Source of the DNA: JBQTIU01 sp052387815
Lineage (GTDB): Bacteria; Pseudomonadota; Alphaproteobacteria; CACIAM-22H2
Length of the DNA: 64,000 bases
Assembly: GCA_052387815.1 (NCBI GenBank)
Contig: JBQTIU010000026.1
Coordinates: 1-64,000, forward strand
Direction: 5' to 3'
This document shows positions 63,736 to 64,000 of the stretch, piece after piece. Position numbers and translations under genes: made by a program. The number at the start of each line of letters is the position of its first letter. Position 1 is the first letter of the stretch. The notes under the pieces were generated by a model. It had not been told where the DNA came from. It saw only the letters and a program-made list of their open reading frames with translations, and searched no databases.

Positions 63736-64000
63736 ATGAGCCGCCAGCTTCCCCTCGATCTCGGTCACCGGACCGCCTTCGGGCGCGAAGATTTTCTGGT
63801 CTCGGCCAGCAACCGCGACGCCGTCGTCTGGCTCGATCTATGGCCCGGCTGGCCGGGAGCGGGGCTGGTCGTCGTCGGGCCGCCGGCCTGCGGCAAGACC
63901 CATCTCGCCGAGGTATGGCGGCAGCGGTCGGGCGCCGCGCGGCTCGGCGCCGCCGAGCTCGGGGGTCGCGTGCCGCCGGCGATGCTCGCCGGGGCGCGCA
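63736..64000 (+). CDS. hdaA: DnaA-related regulator HdaA, N-terminal part (partial)
   Basis: Runs off the window end. MSRQLPLDLGHRTAFGREDFLVSASNRDAV is the Hda/HdaA start, and VVVGPPACGKTHLAEVW the Walker A of the AAA+ domain. HdaA promotes hydrolysis of DnaA-bound ATP after replication starts. Position after the CDP-alcohol transferase is the usual one. Confidence 0.88.
   Translation, partial: MSRQLPLDLGHRTAFGREDFLVSASNRDAVVWLDLWPGWPGAGLVVVGPPACGKTHLAEVWRQRSGAARLGAAELGGRVPPAMLAGAR

Overview
The window reads as a GC-rich alphaproteobacterial chromosome of Rhodospirillales type. The evidence is conserved gene order: DUF2794/bamB/der, purF-cvpA-radA-mlaFE-alr-dnaB, rplI-DUF2232-rpsR-rpsF opposite fabD-fabG-acpP-fabF, yicC-gmk opposite rsmA-surA-lptG, pepA-holC-ndk, and purN-purM opposite DUF2066-CDP-alcohol transferase-hdaA. 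No rRNA, tRNA or CRISPR array was seen. The first ~1.3 kb is different: the guaB tail, a tandem intergenic repeat and the N-terminal three quarters of guaA look Nitrospira-like, whereas the end of guaA looks alphaproteobacterial. This is either a recombination junction or an assembly chimera.

Region by region: 1-9300 holds guaB(end)/guaA, a PilZ protein, small conserved proteins, a thioredoxin-fold protein, a TPR protein and bamB, then a queuosine cassette (queC-queE-queD) wedged between bamB and der. 9302-11379 is a 2-kb segment flanked by a near-perfect 31-bp direct repeat of the 3' end of a short-chain dehydrogenase gene; it carries a secreted protein and a frameshifted muramidase-like gene. 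11349-33558 is dense housekeeping sequence (purine synthesis, DNA replication and repair, phospholipid transport, fatty acid synthesis, ribosomal proteins, LPS export), with several palindromic REP-like repeats.

33559-57526 is an accessory island between lptG and pepA, where lptF would be expected; lptF is missing. Its left half (34038-48768) is the most interesting part. It has a SAF-domain oxidoreductase resembling DRL, the DXR-like family that makes methylerythritol phosphate in Brucella, and an acetoin/pyruvate dehydrogenase-type E1alpha-E1beta-E2 set without E3. An IS5-family element follows, inserted exactly at the E2 stop codon. Then come SurE, a metallophosphoesterase, a complete iron/phosphonate-type ABC importer, and a 940-residue fusion of an IspG-like and a DXS-like domain in which the catalytic residues of both parents are replaced. 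A 36-bp promoter/operator-like sequence occurs twice, in opposite orientation, in front of the DRL-like gene and in the surE/phosphoesterase intergenic region. Together these suggest a co-regulated system built from methylerythritol-phosphate-pathway enzyme folds.

The right half (48769-57348) looks like a decaying catabolic region. It holds remnants of an HMG-CoA lyase gene and a possible UbiD-like gene, a TctA-TctB fusion permease with its TctC-type receptor about 5 kb away, a Phd/VapC toxin-antitoxin pair, and an orphan EutA-like reactivase beside a bicupin and a heme-oxygenase-fold diiron protein. From 57527 the core genome resumes.

Many start codons were moved downstream from the longest frame on the basis of family N-termini, Shine-Dalgarno sites and overlaps with neighbours. 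All family names are by eye, without database searches.
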